DNA of 64,000 bases from CBDCXE01 sp965223725 [NCBI: Nitrospinota bacterium] (lineage in GTDB: Bacteria; Nitrospinota_A; UBA7883). Under the pieces are notes generated by a model. It made no database searches. It was not told the DNA's origin and saw nothing but the letters and a program-made list of their open reading frames with translations. The DNA is taken from NCBI GenBank assembly GCA_965223725.1, contig CBDCXE010000006.1, positions 744,001-808,000 on the forward strand. The letters are read 5' to 3'. A program made the translations under genes and the position numbers. Every line of letters starts with the position of its first letter. The stretch's first letter is position 1. Of this stretch, positions 16,687 through 25,736 are shown one piece after another.

Positions 16687-19026
16687 TTGGGCTATTCAAA
16701 AGGCAAGATTGCTATGGAAGCAATCGGTGTGGCGCTGATAGCTTCCGCCATTATGGTCGTGTTGAGCCTGCAAAGCTATAATCCATCCGACCCATCGTTC
16801 AATAGCTATCTATCAGACGGCGCGCCGGTACAAAACAAAGCTGGCATTATTGGCGCCTGTGTGGCGGATATCGCATCCCAACTGTTTGGGACCATGGCCT
16901 GGCTGATACCCTTGGGCCTTCTGTATACCGGGGTTCTGATCTGCTATGGCTCTCCCTTGAGGACCTTTGCGTTCTTCGGCGCCGGGTTCCTTTTGTTGGC
17001 CATCGCCGGCAGCGCCTGGGTAAACATATATTGGACCGAGGACCCACTGTTCGCAGAAGTGACCGCAGGCGGCCTCACCGGCAAGCTGGTGTCGGAGAAG
17101 CTTATGGTACGGTTTTTTTCTGTATACGGTTCTTATGTTCTTCTGGCCGCGATGACGTTATGTTCCGCGCTGCTGCTCACCCGCACATCGTTATCCGGCG
17201 CCACCAGCAAGGCTGTCGATCTCGGCGGCAAGATACATCGATTCGATATGAAAATAGCCGTGTGGCTGTGGGAGAAAATCAAAAAGGTCCCCAATATAAA
17301 GCTGCCGACGTTTCCTGAATATGAGGATGAAGAGGCGACCGATGACCTGCGCAAAATCCGGAAAACCGCGGAGCTGGACGAGGATCAGATATTCATTCCG
17401 GAGGAGCCGACCATCGTTGATATGGATCCGGAAGATGTTCCGGCGCTACCCCCCGGCAGGGAAGCCGAGGATACAAAGAAAAAGGATGAAACAGAATTTC
17501 ATCAGGAGACGCTCAACTTTGGCGACGGCGACAGCGAATATATTTATCCATCAATTAAACTGCTCGATTCCGCTCCGTCGGTTGTGTCCCGGCAGACCAA
17601 GGATGATCTGCTGAAGCGGTCCATGGTTCTGGAACGGAAACTTCTTGATTTCGGGATAGAGGGCCGCGTGACCCAGGTTCTGCCAGGGCCAGTGATCACC
17701 GTTTACGAGTTTGAGCCGGCTCCGGGGATAAAAGTTTCGCGGATTGTCGGGTTGTCGGATGACCTGGCCATGGTGCTGCGCGCCACCTCCATCCGCGTGC
17801 TGGCGCCTATCCCGGGCAAATCTGTGGTCGGTATCGAAGTACCTAACCCGAATCGTGACACCGTATCGCTGAAAGAGATACTTAGCAGCGAAGAGTTTTC
17901 CAACAGCGAGCAGAAGCTGAGCATTGCATTGGGCAAGGATGTATCGGGCGCGCCTGTGGTGGGCAACCTGGCGGCGGTGCCGCATATGCTTATCGCCGGT
18001 TCGACCGGATCTGGTAAAAGCGTCGGTATAAACGCCATGATCTGCTCTATCCTTTATAAAGCGTCGCCGGCTGATGTGAAATTTATCATGATCGACCCGA
18101 AGATGCTGGAGCTGTCTATCTATGAAGGCATCCCGCACCTGATCGCGCCGGTGGTCACCAACCCGAAAAAGGCGGCCAACGCACTGCGCTGGGCGGTGGA
18201 GGAGATGGAAAGGCGATATGTCAAGCTGTCACAGCTGGGGGTCCGCAATATCGACAGCTACAACCGGCGTGTGGAACGCAACCTGGAGCTGCAGAAGAAA
18301 ACCCGCAAAAATGCAAAACCGGACGAAGCTGAGCAGGACGAGAACGAAAACCCGACAGAGAAACTGCCATACATCGTGGTGGTGATAGACGAGCTGGCCG
18401 ACCTGATGATGGTGTGCGCCAAGGATGTGGAGGACGCGCTGGCGCGATTGGCGCAGATGGCCAGAGCGGCCGGGATACACCTGATTGTCGCCACCCAACG
18501 GCCCAGCGTGGATGTGCTGACCGGGTTGATCAAGGCGAACTTCCCGGCCAGGCTCAGCTACCTGGTCCGGTCCCGGGTGGACTCTCGGACCATCCTCGAC
18601 TCCATGGGCGCGGAAAAACTGCTGGGCAAAGGCGACATGCTCTATCTGCCGCCGGGCGTCTCGAAGCTTACCCGCATCCACGGCCCGTTCGTCTCCGATG
18701 CGGAGATACATCGGGTCGTCGACTTCCTGAAGGATCAGGACCATCCGGTATATGAAGAGGACATTCTGACACCACAGGAGGAAGTGGGCGGCGCCGATAT
18801 GATCGAAGAGGAAGCGGACGAGTTCTACGACAAGGCGGTGGAGCTGGTGGCCACCACACGGCAGGCGTCCATATCGATGATCCAGCGCAAGTTCCGCATC
18901 GGCTATAACCGCGCCGCGCGGATCGTGGAAATGATGGAAGCCAACGGCCTGGTCGGCCCCGCCGACGGCGTTAAACCGAGAGAGATATTCATCCGCGAAC
19001 TCGACGACGTGGAAAGCTATAACTAG
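16687..19026 (+). CDS. ftsK: DNA translocase FtsK/SpoIIIE
   Basis: A 779-residue protein. The TTG start is supported by AAAGGG seven bases upstream. Four N-terminal membrane helices (about 8-165) are followed by an acidic linker (about 210-285), the alpha/beta motor with Walker A GSTGSGKSVG and Walker B YIVVVIDELADLM, and a C-terminal winged-helix gamma domain (about 710-775) that in FtsK reads polar KOPS sequences. The protein pumps chromosomal DNA at the division septum and activates XerCD recombination. The linker is short for a proteobacterial FtsK, closer to SpoIIIE length. Confidence 0.95.
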   Translation: MGYSKGKIAMEAIGVALIASAIMVVLSLQSYNPSDPSFNSYLSDGAPVQNKAGIIGACVADIASQLFGTMAWLIPLGLLYTGVLICYGSPLRTFAFFGAGFLLLAIAGSAWVNIYWTEDPLFAEVTAGGLTGKLVSEKLMVRFFSVYGSYVLLAAMTLCSALLLTRTSLSGATSKAVDLGGKIHRFDMKIAVWLWEKIKKVPNIKLPTFPEYEDEEATDDLRKIRKTAELDEDQIFIPEEPTIVDMDPEDVPALPPGREAEDTKKKDETEFHQETLNFGDGDSEYIYPSIKLLDSAPSVVSRQTKDDLLKRSMVLERKLLDFGIEGRVTQVLPGPVITVYEFEPAPGIKVSRIVGLSDDLAMVLRATSIRVLAPIPGKSVVGIEVPNPNRDTVSLKEILSSEEFSNSEQKLSIALGKDVSGAPVVGNLAAVPHMLIAGSTGSGKSVGINAMICSILYKASPADVKFIMIDPKMLELSIYEGIPHLIAPVVTNPKKAANALRWAVEEMERRYVKLSQLGVRNIDSYNRRVERNLELQKKTRKNAKPDEAEQDENENPTEKLPYIVVVIDELADLMMVCAKDVEDALARLAQMARAAGIHLIVATQRPSVDVLTGLIKANFPARLSYLVRSRVDSRTILDSMGAEKLLGKGDMLYLPPGVSKLTRIHGPFVSDAEIHRVVDFLKDQDHPVYEEDILTPQEEVGGADMIEEEADEFYDKAVELVATTRQASISMIQRKFRIGYNRAARIVEMMEANGLVGPADGVKPREIFIRELDDVESYN

Positions 19027-19073
19027 AGTTTTATATCAATAAACTAATAGACTTTACTAATAGAAGATTGCCT

Positions 19074-19382
19074 ATGACAACTTTCAGGTCGAATTGGGAG
19101 TTAATAGCTTTTGTTTTAATTGGAAGACTTACAACCAAATCTAACCCTAATTTTAATCGTAAGAATTTGATGGAGCCAACTAAACTCGATGCGGCTCTAA
19201 CATTACTTGGAATCCTTGGTCACAAAAATAATCCCATAGCACCTGAGCAAACTTTGCAGCGGACAATTCAAAACCTTCGTGACAAGGGACATATAAAGTT
19301 TCTTGGTGGTGGGGAATATCGTCTTACAGATTCTGGGCAAGAGCAAGTCGATAATGCTAAAAGTATATTACAGAACCTATAA
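19074..19382 (+). CDS. Small winged-helix protein, possible restriction-endonuclease remnant
   Basis: About 102 residues from the ATG at 19074; ATG 19170 is an alternative start. The C-terminal half (PEQTLQRTIQNLRDKG, then IKFLGGGEYRL) looks like the winged-helix domain at the end of DpnI/Dam-replacing-type restriction enzymes, where the same 'LQ.LRDKG.I.FLG.G.YRL' pattern occurs. No nuclease motif is present. The gene is clearly AT-richer than its neighbours, which suggests horizontal acquisition, perhaps as a decayed fragment of a larger gene. It could also be a stand-alone DNA-binding protein. Confidence 0.55.
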   Translation: MTTFRSNWELIAFVLIGRLTTKSNPNFNRKNLMEPTKLDAALTLLGILGHKNNPIAPEQTLQRTIQNLRDKGHIKFLGGGEYRLTDSGQEQVDNAKSILQNL

Positions 19383-19417
19383 AAAAATGACAGACTTGTT
19401 TATCCACCCCTATAGTA

Positions 19418-20194
19418 TCATCGATACACCTTCTTAACATCATCTACGGTCAGGTCCCATTCGTATGGGCTGTCGGTTTCGTGGGATACCGTTCCTCTTA
19501 GTGTCACTACTTTGCCTGCATGTTTTCTCAACGATTCCGCCTGGTCGCCTTTGATGAAATAGCTATCCTTGTTGCCACGCTTTATTCGGGTGGGCACCAG
19601 CTGCAGGTCAGCGCTGCCGCTGATGGTCATCAACCGCCCTGTGACAGTGACCTGTTCGTTTGGCTTTTTCTTACCATTGTTTTCTTTTGTATCAGCCAGA
19701 AGCAACACCGGCAGATTACTTTTCTTCACAGCCACCATAATGTAATGGACCGATTTTTTCGGTGGTATATGCATTGCCCTTACCTTGTGCTTGTATGTGA
19801 CATGCGCCTCTATTACTTTCCCATCATCGGATTTATCAATTCTGTTAAGCTTCAGTTCATAGTTATCCATCGGCTTTGTGAAAATACCGATGATCATATA
19901 ACGTCGATAATCGAGCCAGTAAAAATTCGAGCGCAGTTTATCTATCCTCCGCTGGGTTGTTCTGTTTTTCAGGCGTTCATATTTGCTGATGAAATGGTCA
20001 AACCCGTCCCGAGATCTTATCACCTGTATATAGGGCGGCTCCGTGACCGAGCTGCCAACCACATTCGTCAGGAACGATCCGCTATGTTTCCTGTATATCC
20101 TGACCGATTTGGCAATGGAAAGCTGGGCCGACAAGATTATGGCCGTAATAATCGAGATTATAAGTAATCTGGAAACGGTTTTATTATGGACCAT
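19418..20194 (-). CDS. Secreted protein of unknown function
   Basis: A 258-residue protein with a Sec signal peptide (hydrophobic 8-27, cleavage after SIA). Residues 60-160 (FDHFISKYERLKNR, YMIIGIFTKPMDNYELKL, VHYIMVAVKKSNLPVLLL) resemble the beta-grasp fold sometimes called PrcB-like, where a loop with glycine or proline precedes a beta hairpin. The C-terminal 70 residues (VTVTGRLMTI, GKVVTLRGTVS) look like an OB fold. Lies 4 bases downstream of ruvB on the same strand and is probably cotranscribed. Confidence 0.7.
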   Translation of the reverse strand: MVHNKTVSRLLIISIITAIILSAQLSIAKSVRIYRKHSGSFLTNVVGSSVTEPPYIQVIRSRDGFDHFISKYERLKNRTTQRRIDKLRSNFYWLDYRRYMIIGIFTKPMDNYELKLNRIDKSDDGKVIEAHVTYKHKVRAMHIPPKKSVHYIMVAVKKSNLPVLLLADTKENNGKKKPNEQVTVTGRLMTISGSADLQLVPTRIKRGNKDSYFIKGDQAESLRKHAGKVVTLRGTVSHETDSPYEWDLTVDDVKKVYR

Positions 20195-20198
20195 TAGA

Positions 20199-21248
20199 CT
20201 ATGACGGAGGCAGCTCCAGAATCTTCTGCCGATCTACACCGTCACCGCCAGCTTTCGACAAACCGAAATGATTATAAGCCATTTCGGTGGCGATGCGGCC
20301 CCTGGAGGTGCGATGGATGAACCCTTCCTGGATCAGGTATGGCTCATACACATCCTCGATGGTGTCGCGATCCTCTGATATCGACGCGGCCAACGATTCG
20401 ATCCCCACCGGTCCTCCGTCGAACTCCCTGATGATCAGCTTCAGCAGTTTTCTGTCCATTTTATCCAGCCCTTTGCTGTCCACTTCCAGCATCTCCAGCG
20501 CTTCATCGGCCACCCTTACAGTGATCACCCCATCCGCTTTCACCTGGGCGTAATCACGCGCGCGCCGCAGCAGGCGGTTGGCTACCCGAGGTGTGCCTCT
20601 GCTGCGCGACGCGATTTCCTTGGCGCCTTGTTCTTCAATCTCGATCTCCAGGATGCCGGCGGAGCGGCTGATTATCGTTGTCAGCTCCTCCAATGAATAG
20701 AAATCGAGTCTATGTATGATTCCAAACCGGTTGCGCAATGGCGATGTCAATAATCCAGCCCGTGTAGTGGCGCCCACCAGTGTGAATGGGGGCAACGACA
20801 GGTTGATGGAGCGGGCGGCGGGGCCCTGACCGATGATGATGTCTATCCGGTAATCTTCCATGGCAGGGTAGAGGATTTCTTCCACTGCCGGGTTGAGCCT
20901 GTGTATTTCATCTATGAACAGCACATCGTTTTGCCTCAGGTTGGTCAAAATGGCTGCCAGATCTCCCGGGCGCTGGATCACCGGCCCGGCTGTGATCTTA
21001 ATCCCAGCCCCCATCTCTGAAGCAATAATATGGGCCAGCGTTGTCTTGCCGAGGCCGGGCGGGCCATAAAACAGCGAATGATCCAGCGAGCCGCCCCTCT
21101 GGCGCGCGGCGGTAACGTATATGTTCAGGTTATCTTTCAGCTTGGTTTGCCCGACATAATCTGTCAGCGTTTCCGGACGGAGCCTGGTCTCCAGACCTTG
21201 CTCTTCGGTGGATTCAGGGTTTGGGTCAGTCACTCGCTCATCTGTCAT
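20199..21248 (-). CDS. ruvB: Holliday junction branch migration helicase RuvB
   Basis: The start is the ATG at 21248 ([12 protein letters not shown]...), giving 349 residues; the frame extends further upstream but only into the promoter region. Walker [12 protein letters not shown], Walker [11 protein letters not shown], sensor [18 protein letters not shown] and the C-terminal winged helix ending in [15 protein letters not shown] are all present. RuvB hexamers drive branch migration of Holliday junctions with RuvA; resolution is by RuvC. Neither ruvA nor ruvC is adjacent here. Confidence 0.97.
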   Translation of the reverse strand: MTDERVTDPNPESTEEQGLETRLRPETLTDYVGQTKLKDNLNIYVTAARQRGGSLDHSLFYGPPGLGKTTLAHIIASEMGAGIKITAGPVIQRPGDLAAILTNLRQNDVLFIDEIHRLNPAVEEILYPAMEDYRIDIIIGQGPAARSINLSLPPFTLVGATTRAGLLTSPLRNRFGIIHRLDFYSLEELTTIISRSAGILEIEIEEQGAKEIASRSRGTPRVANRLLRRARDYAQVKADGVITVRVADEALEMLEVDSKGLDKMDRKLLKLIIREFDGGPVGIESLAASISEDRDTIEDVYEPYLIQEGFIHRTSRGRIATEMAYNHFGLSKAGGDGVDRQKILELPPS

Positions 21249-21326
21249 AGAGCTATTATACGAAGAATGATATATTACGTCGAATAGAGTTTTCTCATTA
21301 CAAAATAAATTGGCAGGATTTCTGTT

Positions 21327-21704
21327 ATGAATATAACAAATATAATCGCTCTGGTATTGGGTCTCGGTTTCATTATCATGGGGTTTTCGCGCGTTGAAGC
21401 CGCCGGCTTTTCGTTTACCGGTATGGATATGGATCAGGTTCGCCAATATTCCTTATATATGGCTGTTGGGATGTTTTTCGGTTGGGCGTTATTTATTGGC
21501 ATTTCGAATTTGCTTAACTGGAGCAGTGCAACCGCGCCGGTATCGATGTTGGCCATTGCTCTTGTATCACCAATCTTGTATCTGGTTGTGATCCACCAAA
21601 CCAAGCATACATTCAACGATGGGCCGGCCACCATGGCGCTGGGTGCTGTGCTGATATTATCGTCCTTGCTGACAGCAATTCTGGAAAAACGAAAGTCTGG
21701 GTGA
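21327..21704 (+). CDS. Small four-helix membrane protein
   Basis: 125 residues with four predicted helices (about 5-20, 42-60, 70-88, 98-117). An AGGA ribosome-binding site lies about 8 bases before the ATG. No family recognised. It overlaps the azlC start by four bases (GTGA) and is probably the first gene of an azlC-azlD operon. Confidence 0.7.
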   Translation: MNITNIIALVLGLGFIIMGFSRVEAAGFSFTGMDMDQVRQYSLYMAVGMFFGWALFIGISNLLNWSSATAPVSMLAIALVSPILYLVVIHQTKHTFNDGPATMALGAVLILSSLLTAILEKRKSG

Positions 21705-22378
21705 AACATTCTGAAAGCTTTTTGCAGGGTGTAAAGGCTTGTGGTCCAGCCATCCCTACACTGTTTTTTATTGCGCTTGGTTTCGGTGTGGCGTCACAGG
21801 CACAGAACATTCGGCCAGTAACAGCCGGCGTGATGACGTTGGCTTTACTCTCTATGCCGGCCCAATATGCAATGCTGGACATCTATTCTGGTGGCGGCGC
21901 AGCACTGCAACTTGTCATCGTTGGTATCTTGATCAACCTACGCTTTTTCGTTATGAGTCTATGGCTGGCGCAAACTTTCCGGGGCCGGGCATTGGCCAAA
22001 ATTGTTCCATGGACGCATTTTGTCGCCATGACACCATATCTACTGACCTTTTTCCAACACCGAAAGGACGGTTCGACCGACTCATTTGATTTTTTCCGTG
22101 GTGTGGTGACCGCAATGGCGCCCGGTATCATCACCGGTACGTTAGTTGGGATTTGGCTGGGGGGCGGAATATCTTCATCGCTCATATTTGGCGCGAGTTT
22201 ATTCATGCCTATATATTTTGCGCTGTTGCTGGCCAGCGATGTAAAGCAGAAGCATGAAATAGCCGCCGTTGGATTGGGGTTTACATTGACACCAGTATTC
22301 GAGGTATTGGCGTCCGGTTGGGGGCTGACCATAGCCGCCTTGATCACTGGCTTCATCATGACATCGATGGAGCCATGA
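21701..22378 (+). CDS. azlC: AzlC family amino-acid export protein, large subunit
   Basis: A 225-residue membrane protein starting at GTG. The AzlC signature is seen in LQGVKACGPAIPTLFFIALG and, in the middle, IVGILINLRFFVMSLWLA; five to six helices. AzlCD pairs export branched-chain amino acids or analogues (azaleucine resistance in Bacillus; YgaZH in E. coli). Its stop overlaps the azlD start (ATGA). Confidence 0.88.
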   Translation: MKHSESFLQGVKACGPAIPTLFFIALGFGVASQAQNIRPVTAGVMTLALLSMPAQYAMLDIYSGGGAALQLVIVGILINLRFFVMSLWLAQTFRGRALAKIVPWTHFVAMTPYLLTFFQHRKDGSTDSFDFFRGVVTAMAPGIITGTLVGIWLGGGISSSLIFGASLFMPIYFALLLASDVKQKHEIAAVGLGFTLTPVFEVLASGWGLTIAALITGFIMTSMEP

Positions 22379-22701
22379 GCGTGGTTAGCTGGAACTGGGT
22401 GATAGTCGGCGTTGGGGTGGGCACGTTTATGTTACGTGTCGTCCCATTCCTGCTGCAAGGCAAATTCGAGCCGAGTGACAAATTCATACGGTTCCTGGTG
22501 TTGACATCGCTGGCCATAGCGGCAGGAATCGTCTCCAAGTCAATCGTTATGTGGAAAGGTGAGTTTGCATTAGCCGACCAATTGATTAAAGTCGTATCGC
22601 TAATGTTGGCTCTAGGGCTATACGCCAGATTTAAAAGCGTATTATTATCACTATTTTCAGGAGTCCTCCTGGGCGCTTTGCTGAATATGTATTTTGGTTG
22701 A
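22375..22701 (+). CDS. azlD: AzlD family amino-acid export protein, small subunit
   Basis: The ATG at 22375 gives a 108-residue protein with four helices; an in-frame start 57 bases further upstream lies inside azlC. The AzlD motif (WNWVIVGVGVGTFMLRVVPF) is at the N-terminus. It forms the transporter with AzlC, with which it overlaps by four bases. Confidence 0.87.
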   Translation: MSVVSWNWVIVGVGVGTFMLRVVPFLLQGKFEPSDKFIRFLVLTSLAIAAGIVSKSIVMWKGEFALADQLIKVVSLMLALGLYARFKSVLLSLFSGVLLGALLNMYFG

Positions 22702-22712
22702 TGCCGTTGGCT

Positions 22713-23651
22713 TTAATAACAAATCAATGCGCTGACATGGGCGACGGTTGATTCGCGGAGGGCGTTGAGGTTGTATCCGCCTTCCAGGGCGGAGATGACC
22801 CGGCCGTGCCCCAGCTCGTCAGAGAGGCTGTTGATCCTTTCTGTCATGGCTCCAAATCCTTCGCAGGTTACTTCCAGACCCGCCAATGGATCGTCGGTAT
22901 GGGCGTCGAAACCTGCGCTGATGAATAATATTTCGGGGCGGTACTTGCGAAGGGTAGGGATAATAATATCATCAAATTTTGCCAGCATTTCTTCGTTTCC
23001 TGCGCCGGCTGGCATGGGAAAGTTCAGATTGGTACCCACCGCCGCGCCATCACCTGTTTCATTTTCCATACCTGTACCGGGATAGTGATATTCCTGATGG
23101 AGCGATATGTAAAAGACTGATGGGTCGTTATAAAACGAGCTTTGTGTGCCATTACCATGATGCACATCAAAATCTATGATCGCCACCCGCTCCAGCTTGT
23201 GGACATTAATAGCGTGCCGCGCGCCGATGGCGATGTTGTTGAATAGGCAAAACCCCATGGCCTTATCCGCCTCTGCATGATGACCTGGCGGACGTACTGC
23301 GCAAAATGCCTTTGAAAATTCGCCGATCATTACCCCATCCACAGCGTCCACCACAGCCCCCGCTGCCATCAACGCAGAATCCCACGAATTTTTACAAATT
23401 ACCGTATCCATATCCATAGACATAGCGCCAGACCGGCACTGTTTTTTCACATAGCCTATGTAGTCGCTGTTATGATTAGCGGCGATATGATCCAACCGGG
23501 CAGGTGAAGGGGTTTTCCAGCAAAAATAATCCTGGAATGGAGCAGTTTTTAAAGCAGATACTATAGAAACCAGCCTGCCGCTGTTTTCCGGGTGAGCGCC
23601 TGTATCATGTTGCAGGTATACAGGGTCGTAAAAAACGGCAACACGTTTCAC
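22713..23651 (-). CDS. Histone deacetylase/acetoin utilisation family deacylase
   Basis: A 312-residue zinc hydrolase of the arginase-fold HDAC family (class II/AcuC-like). The signature HPE near the start, RPPGHHAE (catalytic His pair), DFDVHHGNGTQ (zinc ligands) and AGFDAHTDDP (third ligand) are all intact, as is EGGYNL near the end. Bacterial members deacetylate proteins such as acetyl-CoA synthetase, or acetylated polyamines. The gene is convergent with azlD. No acs or acuA gene is nearby to suggest the substrate. Confidence 0.92.
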   Translation of the reverse strand: MKRVAVFYDPVYLQHDTGAHPENSGRLVSIVSALKTAPFQDYFCWKTPSPARLDHIAANHNSDYIGYVKKQCRSGAMSMDMDTVICKNSWDSALMAAGAVVDAVDGVMIGEFSKAFCAVRPPGHHAEADKAMGFCLFNNIAIGARHAINVHKLERVAIIDFDVHHGNGTQSSFYNDPSVFYISLHQEYHYPGTGMENETGDGAAVGTNLNFPMPAGAGNEEMLAKFDDIIIPTLRKYRPEILFISAGFDAHTDDPLAGLEVTCEGFGAMTERINSLSDELGHGRVISALEGGYNLNALRESTVAHVSALICY

Positions 23652-23724
23652 TGGGCGCCCCTTAATCTATGAATAACTATATTAAACCCCGCGCACGGCG
23701 AAGCCAGCGTCAGCTGGATGGTCG

Positions 23725-23796
23725 TCAGCCACCACCTCTGAATATCATTATCAGAAAAACAACTATAAAAACCGTCAGCAATATATCAGTCAGCAT
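23725..23796 (-). CDS. Possible 23-residue single-helix membrane peptide
   Basis: An ATG-initiated frame that encodes MLTDILLTVFIVVFLIMIFR followed by three glycines. It is one transmembrane helix with a positively charged end, and an AGGA lies upstream. It sits in the 200-base gap between fmdB and the HDAC-family gene on the same strand. Short frames arise by chance; the composition is the only evidence. Confidence 0.25.
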   Translation of the reverse strand: MLTDILLTVFIVVFLIMIFRGGG

Positions 23797-23855
23797 ACGG
23801 TCCTATCTTCACAGTAAAAACAAGCCGATCACACGGATCGGCAAAATCAACGCGC

Positions 23856-24071
23856 TCAGCCAAATCCGGAAGGACCACATGAGCCACCGCCCGGGCCACC
23901 ACCAGAAAAACCTGGCGAGCCAGAGGATCCGACACTGGAAACAGACATGATCCTTTCAGCGGATGTTTCTTCACATTCAGGGCATTCCTGAACTTTATGC
24001 GCATCGCGAAGCGGAATAAATGTTTCAAACTGGTGTGAACATTTACCGCAAACAAATTCATAAATCGGCAT
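23856..24071 (-). CDS. FmdB-type zinc ribbon protein
   Basis: From ATG 24071 (ribosome-binding site GGAGAG) the product is 71 residues, MPIYEFVCGKCSHQFE..., with two CxxC knuckles (CGKC and CPEC) and a glycine/serine-rich tail ending in two more Cys-Gly elements. This is the FmdB/CxxC_CXXC_SSSS regulatory-protein family. The function is not established; members are thought to bind zinc and perhaps regulate. A well-matched promoter lies directly upstream. Confidence 0.9.
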   Translation of the reverse strand: MPIYEFVCGKCSHQFETFIPLRDAHKVQECPECEETSAERIMSVSSVGSSGSPGFSGGGPGGGSCGPSGFG

Positions 24072-24100
24072 TACACTCTCCAAATATACTATCACTATCC

Positions 24101-24129
24101 AATATAGTGGAGATGGCCCGGTTTGGCAA
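24101..24129 (-). promoter_or_regulatory. Sigma70-like promoter for fmdB
   Basis: On the minus strand TTGCCA (24129-24124), 17-base spacer, TATATT (24106-24101). Transcription would start near 24094, 23 bases before the fmdB ATG at 24071. Confidence 0.6.
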
Positions 24130-24177
24130 CAGATTCTATTTTTGGGCATTTTACTCAAGCGGTGTATCATACATAAA

Positions 24178-25011
24178 ATGAACGTAAATGATAGAACTAT
24201 ATTAATAACAGGATGTTCCAGCGGGATTGGCTTATGCGCCGCTAACACATTAAGAAAGCGTGGTTATAACGTTTTTGCTGCTGCGCGCACATTGGAGGAT
24301 GTTGACAGCCTCCGGTCGGATGGTCTGCAGTCCATACAGTTGGATTTGGACAGCTCCGAATCGATTGCCAACGCGCTGGAAAGTGTGCTTGATAGAACCG
24401 GTGGCAAACTGTTCGCCCTGTTCAACAACGCCGCATACGCTCAACCAGGCGCTATTGAAGATCTAACCCGCGCCGCCATCCGGGAGCAGTTCGAGACTAA
24501 CCTGTTCGGCGCGATGGAGCTGACCAACCTGGTTATTCCGGTTATGCGCCGGCAAGGATATGGCCGCATTGTCCAGAACAGCTCCGTGCTGGGGTTTGCG
24601 GTATTAAAATATCGTGGCGCCTATAATGCCAGCAAATTTGCGTTGGAAGGCCTGACTGATACGATGCGGCTGGAACTGAAAGGGAGCGGAATATTTGTTT
24701 CTATAATAGAGCCTGGGCCGATCGAAAGTAAATTTGGCGAAAACGCAATGAAATCATTTAAAAAGCATATTGATCAGGAAACATCTTATTTCAAGGATCA
24801 TTATAAAAAAAGAAGAACCAATCACAACTCGGTAACCTTAAGCAGGTTCAGATTGGGTCCGGAAGCTGTGGTGGAGAAACTGATCCTTGCCCTGGAGAGC
24901 GATAAACCTAAAATCAGATACTATGTAACAGCCCCCACTTACCTGATGTCCGCATTGAAAACCATCCTCCCCGACCGTTGGCTAGATTGGTTGTTGGACA
25001 GAATTGGTTAG
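24178..25011 (+). CDS. Short-chain dehydrogenase/reductase
   Basis: A 277-residue classical SDR. Start at ATG 24178 gives MNVNDRTILITGCSSGIG, the cofactor-binding TGxxxGIG; NNAA, the serine in QNSSVLG and YNASK (catalytic Tyr and Lys) follow. The length and the C-terminal extension resemble retinol-dehydrogenase-like or sterol-type SDRs; the substrate cannot be given. Transcribed divergently from fmdB. Confidence 0.88.
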   Translation: MNVNDRTILITGCSSGIGLCAANTLRKRGYNVFAAARTLEDVDSLRSDGLQSIQLDLDSSESIANALESVLDRTGGKLFALFNNAAYAQPGAIEDLTRAAIREQFETNLFGAMELTNLVIPVMRRQGYGRIVQNSSVLGFAVLKYRGAYNASKFALEGLTDTMRLELKGSGIFVSIIEPGPIESKFGENAMKSFKKHIDQETSYFKDHYKKRRTNHNSVTLSRFRLGPEAVVEKLILALESDKPKIRYYVTAPTYLMSALKTILPDRWLDWLLDRIG

Positions 25012-25027
25012 CGCAACGCAAAAAAAT

Positions 25028-25047
25028 GGACGCCCCAAGGGGCGTCC
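25028..25047 (-). terminator. Rho-independent terminator between convergent genes
   Basis: GGACGCCCC-AA-GGGGCGTCC is a perfect nine-pair hairpin. On the minus strand it is followed by a run of T (ATTTTTTTGCG), so it terminates transcription of the DUF937 gene. On the plus strand, reading out of the SDR gene, there is no T run after it, so it works less well in that direction. Confidence 0.75.
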
Positions 25048-25079
25048 GATTAGTCTGCATAGAAAATAGAAAGTTGGCT

Positions 25080-25637
25080 TTATTTGAAGAACTTGCTGGC
25101 GATGTTGAGCACATCGTCGGCGATGGAGCCATCACCATCCTGGTCCAGCAGGGCCGATAGCCCGCTCAGTTGAGAGCTTGACGCGCCGCCACCTTGAGAT
25201 AAAGCTCCCAGCAGGCCAGCTGATCCCGCCTTTTTGCTCATGGACCCCATAAACAGGCTGGCCACCACCGGCAACATCTGTTTGATCAATGTCGAATCCA
25301 TGCCGGTTTTACCGCCCACCTCGCTGGCCACCGCGCGGCTGACGTCCTTACTCCCGAACAGATGCCCAAGTATTTTGTTGCCTTCACTTGTGGCCTGCCC
25401 ACCCTGCAGGGCCTGAAGGTCATCCAGATATTGGCTATGTTTACCTTTGCTCAATGCGGCTAGCAACGCCTCCGCCCCACCTGATTTTTCCTTATTGCGT
25501 TGTACACCAGCGGTAAGATGAGGCAGCAAAGCCCCTAATGCTTTTTGTGTATCGCCCTGGCCCAGCCCGAACTGGGAAGCCAGTTGGCCAATAACAGCTC
25601 CGTTTTGTGAATTTAAGATTTCGTTTAGCAAACTCAT
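25080..25637 (-). CDS. DUF937 family protein with EF-hand-like end
   Basis: A 185-residue protein. The first 140 residues, helical and rich in Gly/Ala/Leu (QKALGALLPHLTAGVQRN, IKQMLPVVASLFMGSM), belong to DUF937 (YidB-like). Near the C-terminus LLDQDGDGSIADDVLNIA is an EF-hand-type DxDGDGxI calcium loop, an addition I know from some DUF937 proteins. Function unknown. Terminated by the hairpin at 25028. Confidence 0.85.
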   Translation of the reverse strand: MSLLNEILNSQNGAVIGQLASQFGLGQGDTQKALGALLPHLTAGVQRNKEKSGGAEALLAALSKGKHSQYLDDLQALQGGQATSEGNKILGHLFGSKDVSRAVASEVGGKTGMDSTLIKQMLPVVASLFMGSMSKKAGSAGLLGALSQGGGASSSQLSGLSALLDQDGDGSIADDVLNIASKFFK

Positions 25638-25736
25638 AGTAAGCTCCCTTAGGTTACATCAAAGAAATAATCATAACAGGATTCTGTATATAGTGGTTAA
25701 ATATTATCAATTATCAGGCTTGGTTTTTGATCACGG

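Noticed and set aside
19520-20167. Plus-strand frame of 215 codons opposite the secreted protein
   Set aside because: The minus frame has a signal peptide and beta-rich domains. The opposite frame is full of Cys, His and Tyr without pattern.
23669-23950. Plus-strand frame of 93 codons between the HDAC-family gene and fmdB
   Set aside because: It overlaps the end of fmdB in antisense, is very basic without pattern, and has no ribosome-binding site.
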